Assembly: GCF_029633865.1 (NCBI RefSeq)
Contig: NC_079219.1
Coordinates: 52,227,121-52,291,120, forward strand
Length of the DNA: 64,000 nucleotides
Origin: Lampris incognitus
Taxonomy: Eukaryota > Chordata > Actinopteri > Lampriformes > Lampridae
Direction of reading: 5' to 3'
In this document: positions 55,801-64,000 of the stretch, one piece after another
How the letters are laid out: each line of letters begins with the position of its first letter
Numbering within the stretch: the stretch's first letter is position 1
Translations under genes and position numbers: made by a program
The notes under the pieces: generated by a model
The model's input: only the letters and a program-made list of their open reading frames with translations
Told to the model about the DNA's origin: nothing
Database searches by the model: none

Positions 55801-58800
55801 AGCTGAGGGACCAGGGGATCCACAAGCACAGAATCATCTTTCCAGCCCGGCTCCTGGTAACACACGACGAGAGACCCCACACCTTTCAAACCCCGGCAGA
55901 AGTGGAGCGGTTTATTCAATCCCTCGGATAAGGACTAATGCAGTAGGCTATTAAGCTCACTTTATTTTATTTTATTTCCATTTACACGAAAGATGTAGCT
56001 ACGTGTTCGGACTGTCGCCATTTTGTTTTTGTTTAGGCTTTATTTTTCTACCTGGACAGGACGGAGTCTGGTTTATAGCTAGACTATTCAGCTTTTGTGG
56101 AATGCACTTAACCCTGAATGAGAGACAATGTCCAAGCACCAGCCGAAATGACATGGGCACATCCAAGTAGGCCTAGACCTAAGGGACAGAGAGAGTCATC
56201 ATCGGTTTATGCGCCTGTCGGAGGAAGGAAGGCCCAATGCATCGCGGACTCTTGTGACCAGGCTACAGACTTTTCCCTCTCCTCGTCTTCCAGTCTACAT
56301 GCACGGGTTCCAGGTTTGTGTATGTGCTCGGATGGTTAATTTTATATATGCCTACATGTTGTTGGCGTTGAACAGTTCATTAATGATGTTATGTGTGATT
56401 AGTATTTAGAAAAAGTAAGATAGCGAGCTGGAGCGAGAAGAAAAGAAAAGTTAGAGAAACTCGTTTTAGCGGTAGTTAAACGTGGGATGGGAGGGAATGT
56501 CCAGAGTTCCTGGACTTTAGGTTCGTATGGGGTTGAGGGTGGGTTTTTGTGGTTTCATTTTATTATTTATTCTTTCATCAGTGGGTGTGGTTTGTCAAAG
56601 TACTTCTTCACTACGGTTCCTAATATAACATACCGGAATCAATGTCAGAGAGTTGCAAGGTAAAATTTCGTGGAATTGTAGGGGTTTGATCAAACTCACA
56701 AAAGTGAAGCAGGTAATGAGCAGGATAAAATCCTTGAAATCAAAAATCGTTTTTTTTTACAAGAAATACACATGGTGGATGAGGACGTTCCCAAAATAGC
56801 AAGACGATGGCAGGGTCAAGTGTTGTCTGCTCCTTACACCACTCATGCTAGAGGGGTTATGATACTAATTCATAAATCGGTTCCATTACGGGTACAGCAT
56901 GTAGTTAAGGACCCTGCAGGGAGGTATATTATAGTCCAGGGTAGGTTATTATCTGAAACCTTAACTTTGATAAATGTTTACGGCCCCAATGAAGATGACT
57001 CTAAATTCTATAATAGTCTGTTTTTGACTGCTTCAAATCATCCTGGGAAATACATAATAGCTGGTGACTTTAACTGTACGTTAGATCCTTCAAAAGACAG
57101 GTCAACTGGTTTAGATGATACCCACAGTAAGTCCAGAAAGACGACACACCATTTTATGAAGGAATTGAATCCGTTTGATGTTTGGAGGCATGGTAAACCG
57201 AACGCAGTAGAATATTCCTGCTATTCCGGTACTCATAGAACTCACTCACGCATAGACTACTTTTTGGTTTCAGTGCTACTTGTCTCCAAAATACATGAAT
57301 GTCATTATAGTAGTATAGTTCTGTCTGACCACGCTGCAGTATCCTTGACCTATGAAGATAATAACTTAGTGTGCGACCCCCCGAGATGGCGTTTTCAACC
57401 CGGGTGGCTTGCGGATCCTACATTCATAGATTTCTTAGATAAGCAGATTGACCTGTATTTTGAATGTAACAAGTCCCAGACTTCTGCTAGCACAAGGTGG
57501 GAGGCTTTCAAAGCCTTTATCAGGGGCCAAATCATTTCCTTCACTAGTTCCAAGAAAAAGGCTACACGACTTGAAATGAAGACATTAGATGAGGAAATTA
57601 AAAAACTGGAAACAGAAATATATAATAATAGAAATATACCTAAAGATGTTCATACAAGACTGCTACTGCTTAGAGCACAGTACAATGAACTGGCAGCTAA
57701 TAAAGCGGCTGCTAATTTAATGAGACTCAAACAGTCCTACTATGATCAGGGGGAAAAGCCCGGAAAACTTCTAGCATGGCGCATTAAACAACAACAAACA
57801 GAAAGGTCTATTAATTGTATTGAAGTCCCAAGTGGTAGAACTATAGTGGACCCGACAGAGATTAATGAAGCCTTTAGAGACTTCTACGGGAAATTATACA
57901 GCTCTGAGTGCTCTCCTAATCTGGACACGCAAACACAATTCCTAGACAATCTTAATATTCCTAAAATTTCGGAAGAGGAAAGTAGAGTATTAGATCAAAA
58001 TGTAACTGCATTGGAAATTGCAGAAGCAATTGGGTGTATGCAGGCTGGAAAATCAGCGGGTCCAGATGGCATCCCTATAGAGATTTATAAAAAATTTCAA
58101 ACCAAATTAATACCACCCCTCTTGGAGATGTTTCAGGAATCCTTTGAGAATGGTCTTCTCCCTACATCTATGAGGGGCGCCCTAATCACTTTACTCCCAA
58201 AACCGGGGAAACCAAATACAAAATGTGAAAATATGCGTCCAATTAGTCTCCTAAATTCTGATACAAAAATACTCTGTAAAATTCTTGCAAGAAGATTGGA
58301 GGATCTTCTACCTAGAGTAGTGGGAGAAGACCAGAACGGATTCATTCAAGGGAGACAGGGTTTTCATAACGTTAGACGAGTGCTCAATATTTTATACAGT
58401 CAGAGGGAGGCGCCTGACACGGCCTTACTTTCACTTGATGCAGAGAAGGCCTTCGACCGTGTTGAATGGCCTTATCTGTTTGAAGTGTTAACACGATTTG
58501 GCCTTGGGGATACATTTATCAAATGGGTAAGATTGCTTTGTACAGGGCTTACTGCAGAAGTTTTGACGAATAGTAAGGTTTCTAAACCTTTTAACATTTG
58601 TAGAAGTTGCCCTCAAGGGAGCCCTTTATCGCCTTTACTTTTTATCCTAGCGATAGAACCATTTGCTATAGCGGTGAGGACACACAGCGATATTTATGGA
58701 ATTCGAGAGGGACATCTGGAGCACAGGGTAGCACTCTTCGCCGATGATGTGATATTAATGCTTAAAAATCTGCATAAATCTATCCCAGCGCTCCTAAGCC

Positions 58801-60959
58801 TTATTGAATCATTTGGGAAAATATCTGGTGATAAAGTTAATTACTCCAAATCATCTATAATGTTACTGAATGAAACAGAGAGGAAGAATGGTCTTGTTTA
58901 TGCTTCTACCTTCAACCCAACAGACACATTTACATATCTGGGAATAAAAATTGTCCCTGAGGTGAATAAGATTGCTCAGTCAAATTATGAGCCCATCCTG
59001 GACGCTAGTATTGCTTCGATAGAGCGTTGGACATCCTTACCTATTTCAATGATCGGCAGGATTAATATCCTAAAGATGAATATACTTCCCAAATTTCTTT
59101 ATTTGTTCCAGAATATCCCCCTACCCCCTCCTTCATCTTTGTTCACAAAAATCAAGAAACTGTTTACCAACTTTATTTGGCAAAATAAACGTCCTAGATT
59201 ACGTCTATCTTTACTTTATCTACCATATGATCGAGGAGGCCTGAAATGTCCAAATATCCAATGGTATTACTGGGCAGCACAATTAAGGTCGATTATGTTT
59301 TACTTCTCATCTGGAAGTCCCCCAGCTTGGATTGATCTGGAAGCCTGCTCTGTTAAACCAGGCTTACCATTGCACCTGTATTTGTATTCAGCAGACCGTA
59401 AATATCTGAAGAAAAATACAGACAACCCTATAATATTGAATATGATTGATGTTTGGTTCGATGCTTGTAAGTATTTGAATATAAATATGTCCCGGTCACG
59501 CTTCAGTCCTATTTGGGGTAATGCCAATTTCAAACCAGGGCAAAATGATAGGGGATTTAAATTATGGGCTGAAAAGGGGTTAAGGAAAGTGCAAGACATG
59601 TACAGGGAGGAGGATGAAGTATTCATGTCCTTTGAGGAAATATCTACCAAGTATGACATTCCAAGGAATCATTTTTTCAAATATCTTCAGCTAAGGAGTT
59701 TTATATCATCCTGTCAAAGCCATTCATTAGACATTCCTACCATTTCTATATTAGAAGTTGCAGTCACAAAACACTGTTATGATAAAGGTTTAATTTCAAC
59801 TATGTATGACTTATTTGTATCTGGATCTGATGAATCATCAGAGACAAAACTGAGATTATGGGAGGGAGATATAGAGGAGGAAATATCTTTAGAAGAATGG
59901 AGTGAGGCATGTAAAGAGGCCCAGAGACAGATAGTTAGCAGCAACCTAAAGCTTCTACAGTATAAATGGCTGATGCGTACATATATAACTCCTGTTAAAT
60001 TGCACAAGTTTAATGACAATATTCCTGATACCTGTATTAAGTGTAGTGAGGCAAGGGGGACGCTGTTTCACTGTATATGGGAATGTGTGGAAGTGAAAAC
60101 CTTCTGGCAAGATGTTGTTGATATGATTGATCAAATTTTGTCAAAGAAATTACCATTGAGTCCAAAGCTTTTTATTCTTGGTTTATATCCTACCACCCCA
60201 CATTTACATAGCAATGAGTTCAGATTTATAGATATGTGTATATTACAAGCAAAACGTGTAATTGCTCTTAATTGGAAAAGTGTTGATGGACCAAGAATTG
60301 GTATGTGGGTTAAAGAAATGGCTTCAAACATGTCAATGGAAAAGATAATGTATATTGTTAGACGTAAACAAAGTGTTTTTGATAAAATCTGGGGATTGTT
60401 TCTGTACTTCCTAAGACGTAATACTAATGTTGGTAACTTGCTTCATCAAGAACAAGCTCTGGGGGAGTAGAACAACTCTTTCTGACTGTTTATATGCGTA
60501 AAAGCAACTGGAAAAAAACCACACCCTCTAATCAGTCTGTGAAAGAAATTATTGTTATTATTATTTTATTTTATTATTTTTATTAATTGAATTTTTATCT
60601 TTATTATCTTCTTTAACCCTGCTTTGAATTGTATTACTTGTTATAGGGACAGGGTTATGGGGGGGGGGTAGGGTGAAAATGTTTGCTGCACTGTGCTATT
60701 ACTTGTTTTGATGTAATTTGCAAACAAAATTCAATAAATATATTGCTTAAAAAAAAAATGTTGTGTTCAGTGCTTTGTGTTTTTGTGTTGAGCATCCCAC
60801 CAAGACAAACTCCCAGTGCACACACCTTCCATGTATAAACTTCCACCCAGCCATTATCCAAACCGCTTATCCTGCTGCAGGGTCGCTGGAGCCTATCCCA
60901 GCAGGCATTGGGTGGCAGGTGGGGAGACACCCTGGGCAGGCCGCCAGTCCGTCCCAGGG

Positions 60960-60996
<37 letters not shown>

Positions 60997-61297
60997 ACAC
61001 ACACCCCTAAGGGCAATTTAGTATGGCTGATTCACCTGACCTACATGTCTTTGGACTATGGGAGAAAACCGGAGCCCCCGGAGGAAGCCCACGCAGACAC
61101 GGGGAGAACATGCAAACTCCACACAGAGAACAACCCGGGATGACCCACCAAGGTTGGACGACCCTGGGGCTCGAACCCGGGACCTTCTGCAGTGAGGCGA
61201 CTGCACTAACCACTGCACCACTGTGCCGCCCTGATAAATATTAAACTCATGAATAACATAAATAATATAAACCTAAATAAATATAAATGTATAAACC

Positions 61298-61347
<50 letters not shown>

Positions 61348-63724
61348 CCTGATGTATAAACTTCTTTACTCAAAACATTTTGAGTTGTAAGTGCTCGTAT
61401 GTAAGGTACTATGTGTTTGCTTGGTGCAGGTTACGTGGCTGAATGTGAGAAGAGCACAGCGGTGAACTACTTCTGGTATCGCACAACTCTCAACATAACA
61501 GCCAACATTGAGACCAGCGGGTCTTTACAGTGGTGGCTGGTGTTGTGTCTGGCCACCGCTTGGGGCCTCGTCTACATCTGCTTCATTCGAGGCATCGAGA
61601 CCATCGGAAAGGTGATCTCGATGACGCCGAGCTGAATTTTAATTCATTAGAAACGGTCATAAAGTGACCGTTTATGATAAAGTGACCAATGTGGCTATTA
61701 ATAAAATAAGTCACTGAATTTTTTACCAGGCAATTTATGTGACAGCCACCTTCCCATATCTGGTGTTAACCATCTTCTTGGTCAGAGCTCTGACTCTGCC
61801 CGGTGCGACCGACGGCCTGGTTTACCTCTTCACCCCAAATGTAAGTGTTTAGTTATATTCCCAATTTCACACAAGTTGATGAGAGGAATTCAGCAAGATC
61901 AATCTGATATCCAACTCAAATAAAAATGCTCATCCCAGTGGGAAACCCTGAAGAATCCCAAGGTGTGGCTGGACGCCGCCACCCAGATTTTCTTCTCTCT
62001 GTCTTTGGCGTTCGGGGGCCTTATTGCATTTTCCAGCTATAACTCTCAGAAGTAAGACGATTTTCAACTCATTTTTTTCCCATTGAGTATTAATGAAAAA
62101 GGTACCGTCATGTGTGAAAATGAAACTAACTGAGGCGTAACTTCTTTCTTGCAGAAATGATTGTCAAAGAGATGCCTTGATCGTCGGATGCGTCAACAGC
62201 TTCACGTCTATATACGCTTCCATTCCCATTTTTTCCATACTTGGATTCAAAGCAAATTCCAACTACAATGACTGCCTGAACGGGTAACTGTCACCACTCA
62301 GGCAATTATTGTCAGATATTGTAATTATTATTATTATTATTACTATTATCAATTTCATCATTATTATTAGTGCAGCAGCAGTAGTCATGGTCATAGCAGT
62401 CGCAGTAGTAGTAGTACCCGTAGTACTAGTAGCTGTCATTATAATATTAATAGAAGTATTTACTGCTTAATTTACATGTTTTTAATTTTACAGAAACATC
62501 CTGAAACTGATCAATGCATTTGATATTGCTGATGGAAGTGTCACACTTGAGAACTACAGCAACTGGCTACACCACCTCAACCAGACTGATCCCACAGTGG
62601 TAGCAAACCTGGATCTGAAGACCTGCAACCTACAAACCTTCCTGGACCAGGTAGGAAACCTCATTAAAATGTAAATCAAGGGGGCGTCTGGGTAGCGTGG
62701 TGCTCTATTCCGTTGCCTACCAACACGGAGATCAGTGGTTCGAATCCCCGTGTTACGTCCGGCTTGGTCGGGCGTCCCTACAGACACAATTGGCCGTGTC
62801 TGCGGGTGGGAAGCTGAATGTGGGTATGTGTCCTGGCCGCTGCACTAGCGCCTCCTCTGGTCAGGCGGGGTGCCTGTTCAGGGAGGAGGGGGAAGTGGGG
62901 GGAATAGTGTGATCCTCCCATGTGCTACATCCCCCTGGTGAAACTCCTCTCTGTCAGGGGGAAAAGAAGCAGCTGGCGACTCCACATGTATTGGAGGAGG
63001 CATGTGGTAGTCTGCCCTCCATGGGTCGACAGAGGGTGTGCAGTAGTGATCAGGGTGGCTCGGAAGAGTGAGGTAATTGGCCGGACACATTTGGGGGGGG
63101 GGGGTTGTAAATCAAGCTCTCGGTATGAGTTTGGTCAGGAAGCTGTTCCTTTATGTTCCTTCCATTGTCAACAGTCACTTCCTGTTTTCCTAAAAGAAAT
63201 CCCTCGCCTCCGCTGTCGTACATGGTCTCTATAACAGCCAAAGGTGTTCATTCATTTGTTCTATGGCAATTTGCTCAATTCACTGCTCTACCACCACCAG
63301 TATGATGGGACCATCTACAATACGACCTTGGATGGATTTATATGGTTTACACCCCACTCTCTCCCAGATTCAATGCCTGAGATGTCCTCTTTTCCTTAAT
63401 GATTCTTACAGATCAAGTTGTGTCCCCCTTGACTGGACTCACTTTTGATTTGAGTGGATAACTTAAAGTCTCATGAAGTTGTGTGTTGATGGGCCCTCAT
63501 GTGACCTCTTACTCCACAGAGTGCCTCTGGAACCGGACTGGCCTTCATTGTATTCACAGAGGCTGTGATCCACATGCCGGGCTCCCAGGTGTGGGCGGTA
63601 CTCTTCTTCGTCATGCTCTTCAGCCTCGGTCTGTCCTCCATGTTTGGGAATCTGGAGGGGGTCCTGACTCCTCTGCTGGACCTGCGCCTGGTGCCGCCCT
63701 GCCTTCCCAAGGAGATTTTCACAG
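46713..63724 (+). CDS. slc6a18: slc6a18 (B0AT3-type transporter), coding exons 1-9, cut by window edge
   Basis: The second SLC6 transporter gene, same strand as slc6a19 and starting 3.8 kb after it. SLC6A18 proteins move neutral amino acids such as glycine and alanine with Na+ in kidney and gut epithelia. The first nine coding exons give 451 codons plus one base, all phases consistent. Landmarks are [20 protein letters not shown], the TM1 motif [11 protein letters not shown] (residues 43-53), [69 protein letters not shown] and [21 protein letters not shown]. The YGGGAFLIPY, ISPYL and [11 protein letters not shown] features fit SLC6A18 rather than SLC6A19. Exons 10-12 must lie beyond 64,000. 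Intron 3 is 11.35 kb because of transposons. No inactivating change is seen. Confidence 0.9.
46891..48107. other. slc6a18 intron 1, no feature
   Basis: AT-rich intron with a poly-T tract (48,076-48,089) before the acceptor. No recognised repeat. Confidence 0.45.
48108..48248 (+). CDS. slc6a18: slc6a18 coding exon 2
   Basis: 141 nt, TM2 and [12 protein letters not shown]. Acceptor CTTCAAG follows a poly-T tract; donor G|GTAAGA. Confidence 0.9.
48310..48677 (+). repeat. Common fish ACTTTATTGTCATTG-type repeat, left part
   Basis: Begins AAGAACTTTATTGTCATTGT and continues to ATTAGTGCCACAG, where it is interrupted by the foldback element; the same TTAGTGCCACAG resumes at 48,786. The continuing right part runs to about 48,890. 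Confidence 0.5.
48678..48797. mobile_element. Foldback element with 33-bp perfect arms
   Basis: Perfect inverted arms at 48,712-48,744 and 48,753-48,785 separated by 8 bp (AGTTAACC). The insertion is bracketed by direct repeats TTAGTGCCACAG (48,666-48,677 and 48,786-48,797), a likely 12-bp target duplication. A relative lies at 25,130-25,262. Confidence 0.75.
48925..49090 (-). repeat. 22-bp minisatellite, inverted arm
   Basis: Diverged units of the ATCAAACCTCTCTCATACACT type, the reverse complement of the array at 49,091-49,815. Confidence 0.75.
49091..49815 (+). repeat. 22-bp minisatellite, main arm, in slc6a18 intron 2
   Basis: About 33 units of GTTTGATAGTGAATGAGAGAGG with variants GCATGAGAAAGG and GCATAAGAGAGG, which alternate in places. 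The turning point against the inverted arm is near 49,090 (CACCGTTTGATAGTG). His/Tyr/Gln-rich minus-strand frames are artefacts. Confidence 0.95.
49941..50078 (+). CDS. slc6a18: slc6a18 coding exon 3
   Basis: 138 nt, TM3: [20 protein letters not shown], then [14 protein letters not shown]. Donor G|GTAATG. Confidence 0.92.
50150..50520 (+). pseudogene. Small LINE reverse-transcriptase fragment
   Basis: An AATAATAATTTACATTTATA block leads into an open frame with [20 protein letters not shown] and MLFGNCK, then [11 protein letters not shown]. This matches the region after the YADD box in fish LINE proteins. Only about 60 codons are recognisable. Lies at the start of slc6a18 intron 3. Confidence 0.65.
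50725..51080 (+). mobile_element. tRNA-derived SINE family S, 5'-truncated
   Basis: Starts just before the B box (GATTCGAATCC near 50,743), continues through the body with an internal deletion near 50,865, and ends in a G/A-rich tail. Confidence 0.82.
51575..51665 (+). repeat. Common fish GTAAATGGGCTGTATTT-type repeat
   Basis: Short fragment with the TAAATGGGCTGTATTTTATA and CCGACCACCCAAAGTA blocks seen widely in fish introns. Confidence 0.5.
51870..52370 (-). mobile_element. 5S rRNA-derived SINE (SINE3-like)
   Basis: On the minus strand the head (about 52,368 to 52,258) carries the two internal pol III control blocks of 5S rRNA: AAGCTAAGCAGG (A box) and TAGTACTTGGATGGGAGACC (C box), correctly ordered and spaced. 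The body follows, with CTGAGGTC- and TCATTGAATATCCCATGAC-like blocks of the common fish repeat. This is a SINE3-type element rather than a 5S gene because the head is diverged and continues into the SINE body. Confidence 0.75.
52494..52508 (+). repeat. L1 target-site duplication, left
   Basis: aaatgttgtgttcag, matched exactly at 60,756-60,770 after the L1 poly(A). Confidence 0.85.
52531..52538. repeat. hAT target-site duplication, left
   Basis: gactaggg, identical to 54,919-54,926. Confidence 0.9.
52539..54918 (-). mobile_element. Complete hAT transposon (Charlie/GTF2IRD2-like) inside the L1 5' UTR
   Basis: 2,380 bp with 15-bp terminal inverted repeats, CAGGGGTCAGGAACC at the left and CAGCGGTCGGGAACC (complement) at the right, two mismatches. 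Perfect 8-bp target duplications flank it, diagnostic of the hAT superfamily. Subterminal GAGCCATAT motifs occur at both ends. Its transposase is on the minus strand, opposite to the L1. Insertion is 22 bp into the L1, so it is younger than the L1. Confidence 0.93.
52655..54593 (-). pseudogene. hAT transposase, broken by one homopolymer frameshift
   Basis: The N-terminal frame (54,593-53,865, 242 codons) starts [20 protein letters not shown]. It has a BED-like zinc finger ([19 protein letters not shown], then H-x-x-H) and [15 protein letters not shown] with the first catalytic Asp. The second frame (53,896-52,655) carries [11 protein letters not shown] with the second Asp, [18 protein letters not shown] and the C-terminal dimerisation motif [20 protein letters not shown]. 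The two frames overlap at a run of nine A (minus strand; plus strand T run 53,879-53,887), one base too many for continuous reading. Family resemblance is to the hAT transposases that gave rise to GTF2IRD2. Apart from the homopolymer it looks intact. Confidence 0.88.
54919..54926. repeat. hAT target-site duplication, right
   Basis: gactaggg, perfect match to the left copy. Confidence 0.9.
55035..55931 (+). CDS. L1 ORF1 protein
   Basis: 298 residues, intact. L1 ORF1 proteins are trimeric RNA chaperones that coat the element's RNA. The order is a charged N-terminus (Lys/Glu-rich, residues 1-60), a coiled coil (about 65-140, with [17 protein letters not shown] and [15 protein letters not shown]), an RRM-like domain beginning [18 protein letters not shown] (about 145), and a C-terminal domain with [16 protein letters not shown] and [10 protein letters not shown]. 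The ATG (TAAAATGTCAGG) is the first in frame. It lies 109 bp after the right hAT duplication and 710 bp before the first recognisable ORF2 codons. Confidence 0.9.
   Translation: MSGKNPKEKEKREKEKEKRKSRHEEEAEKVSDAMQVENMANEGDDHEEEDDEMLDTDKNSNLDIMKAIQSLKSGLYKKIDGVQATIADVKKQIQECMGRMEQAEQRISDVEDDVKKLTPRVSTLENTVKSLTDKVEDLECRSRRNNVRLVGLPEKEEGQDAPAFLEKWLPEALNMDPREGLVVERAHRIGAPVDSRTGRPRTLIMSFMNFKDRERVLKAAKTKGQVLYKNTPVRFHIDLSAGVHKMQRDYDQVRKKLRDQGIHKHRIIFPARLLVTHDERPHTFQTPAEVERFIQSLG
55932..56655 (+). other. L1 inter-ORF spacer
   Basis: 724 bp between ORF1 and the first ORF2-like codons, longer than in mammalian L1. Contains short open frames only; how ORF2 translation starts is not evident. Confidence 0.6.
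56656..60470 (+). pseudogene. L1 ORF2 (endonuclease/reverse transcriptase), single frameshift near its start
   Basis: ORF2 cuts target DNA and reverse-transcribes the element. The frame beginning at ATG 56,772 is open for 1,232 codons. The endonuclease N-terminus ([13 protein letters not shown], then KSKIVF) lies in another frame from 56,656 to a run of nine T at 56,750-56,758. Going by the frames, that run is off by one or two bases. The rest has GDFNCTLD (residues 98-105), [14 protein letters not shown] (about 184), and RT motifs [45 protein letters not shown] and FADD (656-659). A CxxC...HxxxxC knuckle (about 1,088-1,106) lies near the C-terminus. No other disabling change is seen, so it is recent. 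Confidence 0.88.
60471..60755 (+). other. L1 3' UTR and poly(A)
   Basis: About 270 bp with ATT-rich and G-run segments (60,660-60,669), AATAAA at 60,733-60,738 and a short A tract. Confidence 0.75.
60756..60770 (+). repeat. L1 target-site duplication, right
   Basis: Exact copy of 52,494-52,508; the leading As overlap the poly(A) so the true length may be 12-15 bp. Confidence 0.85.
60845..61233 (-). mobile_element. DANA/V-SINE-like SINE, near full length
   Basis: On the minus strand: head GGGCGGCACAGTGGTGCAGTGG, B box GGTTCGAGCCCC near 61,170, GCATGTTCTCCCCGTGTCTG body, an expanded internal GT tract (60,962-61,004) and a GGATAAGCGGTTTGGATAAT end. Longest copy of this family in the window. 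Confidence 0.85.
61301..61345. repeat. (AT)n microsatellite
   Basis: A pure AT tract 85 bp before slc6a18 exon 4. Confidence 0.97.
61430..61611 (+). CDS. slc6a18: slc6a18 coding exon 4
   Basis: 182 nt, [22 protein letters not shown]4 and IRGIETIGK. Acceptor TTGGTGCAG, donor AAAG|GTGATC. Confidence 0.92.
61730..61840 (+). CDS. slc6a18: slc6a18 coding exon 5
   Basis: 111 nt, [20 protein letters not shown] and FTPN. Acceptor TTTACCAG, donor AAT|GTAAGT. Confidence 0.92.
61939..62051 (+). CDS. slc6a18: slc6a18 coding exon 6
   Basis: 113 nt, [20 protein letters not shown], ending AA|GTAAGA. The intron before it is 98 bp. Confidence 0.92.
62155..62283 (+). CDS. slc6a18: slc6a18 coding exon 7
   Basis: 129 nt, [20 protein letters not shown] and TM7, ending NDCLNG. 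Donor GG|GTAACT. Confidence 0.92.
62494..62650 (+). CDS. slc6a18: slc6a18 coding exon 8
   Basis: 157 nt, [27 protein letters not shown] and CNLQTFLDQ (extracellular loop 4). Donor CAG|GTAGGA. Confidence 0.92.
62681..63105 (+). mobile_element. tRNA-derived SINE family S, full-length reference copy
   Basis: 425 bp with an 11-bp target duplication, tgtaaatcaag, at 62,670-62,680 and 63,106-63,116. It has a GGGGCGTCTGGGTAGCGTGG start resembling a tRNA 5' end with an A box, and B box GGTTCGAATCCCC near 62,738. The tail is GACACATTTGGGGGGGGG. In slc6a18 intron 8, gene orientation. Confidence 0.9.
63117..63519. other. slc6a18 intron 8, remainder
   Basis: No recognised feature; acceptor CTCCACAG at its end. 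Confidence 0.45.
63520..63724 (+). CDS. slc6a18: slc6a18 coding exon 9
   Basis: 205 nt, [22 protein letters not shown]9 with [12 protein letters not shown] and CLPKEIFT. Last exon in the window; 63,725-64,000 is intron 9. Confidence 0.92.
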
Positions 63725-64000
63725 GTATGCCCAAAGACATCTGAGGTAGTTTATTGGAGTTCACCATCATAACCAGTTTCTTGTGGCGTTGGGAAGAAAT
63801 GAAAGAGTGTTTTTGGATACGAACACCCCAAGATGCAATCGCACCCCTGATAGCACGGACCCACGCATTTTGCTTTTCATAAGGAGGTGGTGTTGGGTTT
63901 AGATCAAATTACTATTGGACATTTTTCATGTTGGCTATGGCTACCCACATGTGCAAAGAAATCTAAATACGATTTCGATGTGTTTTCAAGGAAGAGAAAA
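63725..64000. other. slc6a18 intron 9, start
   Basis: Begins with donor GTATGC; no feature recognised before the window ends. Confidence 0.6.

Larger units (their letters stand above)
52509..60755 (+). mobile_element. Full-length L1-type LINE in slc6a18 intron 3
   Basis: The element starts AAGACTTCCGGTTATGG and ends at a short A run after CAATAAATATATTGCTT. It is bracketed by a 15-bp direct repeat. Removing the nested hAT and its duplication (about 2.39 kb) leaves about 5.86 kb: 5' UTR, ORF1, a spacer, ORF2 and a short 3' UTR with AATAAA at 60,733. It lies in the sense orientation of slc6a18. Full length, clean target repeats and a long ORF2 point to a recent insertion. ORF2 has one frameshift near its start. 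Confidence 0.9.

Overview
The window is vertebrate genomic DNA, almost certainly from a ray-finned fish. It has intron-split genes with vertebrate splice signals and many CA, GA, GATA and CATC microsatellites. Its mobile elements are of fish type: L2/Maui-, RTE- and L1-type LINEs, hAT transposons, tRNA- and 5S-derived SINEs, and MITEs. Nothing prokaryotic or viral is supported.

Layout. (1) 1-17,560: probably the large first intron of a formin gene on the minus strand. The only secure coding piece is its first exon, 16,936-17,100, which matches the N-terminus of FHOD3. The rest is microsatellites, SINE fragments, a MITE, two CpG-rich patches and a short candidate exon at 7,090. (2) 17,700-25,260: a nest of transposable elements. 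It holds a tRNA-derived SINE split by two inverted-repeat elements, LINE fragments joined at a tRNA-Leu-like sequence, an RTE LINE carrying an hAT-type MITE with its target duplication, and an L2 LINE. (3) 27,140-30,334: a LINE remnant runs into a 42-bp repeat array and a long hAT transposase reading frame. (4) 32,316-42,882: a complete 12-coding-exon slc6a19 (B0AT1-type neutral amino-acid transporter) gene, predicted at 627 residues. (5) 46,713 to beyond the right edge: the first nine coding exons of slc6a18 (B0AT3-type), head to tail with slc6a19.

The two transporter genes share exactly the same length for each of coding exons 2-9 (141, 138, 182, 111, 113, 129, 157, 205 nt) and the same phases, so they are tandem paralogues. 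Human SLC6A19 and SLC6A18 lie in the same head-to-tail order. Both families are Na+-coupled neutral amino-acid transporters of epithelial brush borders. Intron 3 of slc6a18 has grown to 11.35 kb, mainly through a full-length L1 (52,509-60,755, 15-bp target duplication). An hAT element (52,539-54,918, perfect 8-bp target duplication) sits inside the L1 5' UTR. The L1 ORF2 and the hAT transposase are each broken at a nine-base homopolymer.

I found no convincing previously undescribed biological system. The most useful items are a GC-AG first intron in slc6a19, the datable L1/hAT nest, a tRNA-Leu/LINE chimera, foldback elements, a minisatellite that reverses orientation inside an slc6a18 intron, a 21-bp minisatellite with higher-order structure in an slc6a19 intron, and a SINE family ending in G-rich rather than A-rich tails. 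All homology statements come from recognising protein and repeat families by eye. No database search was run.
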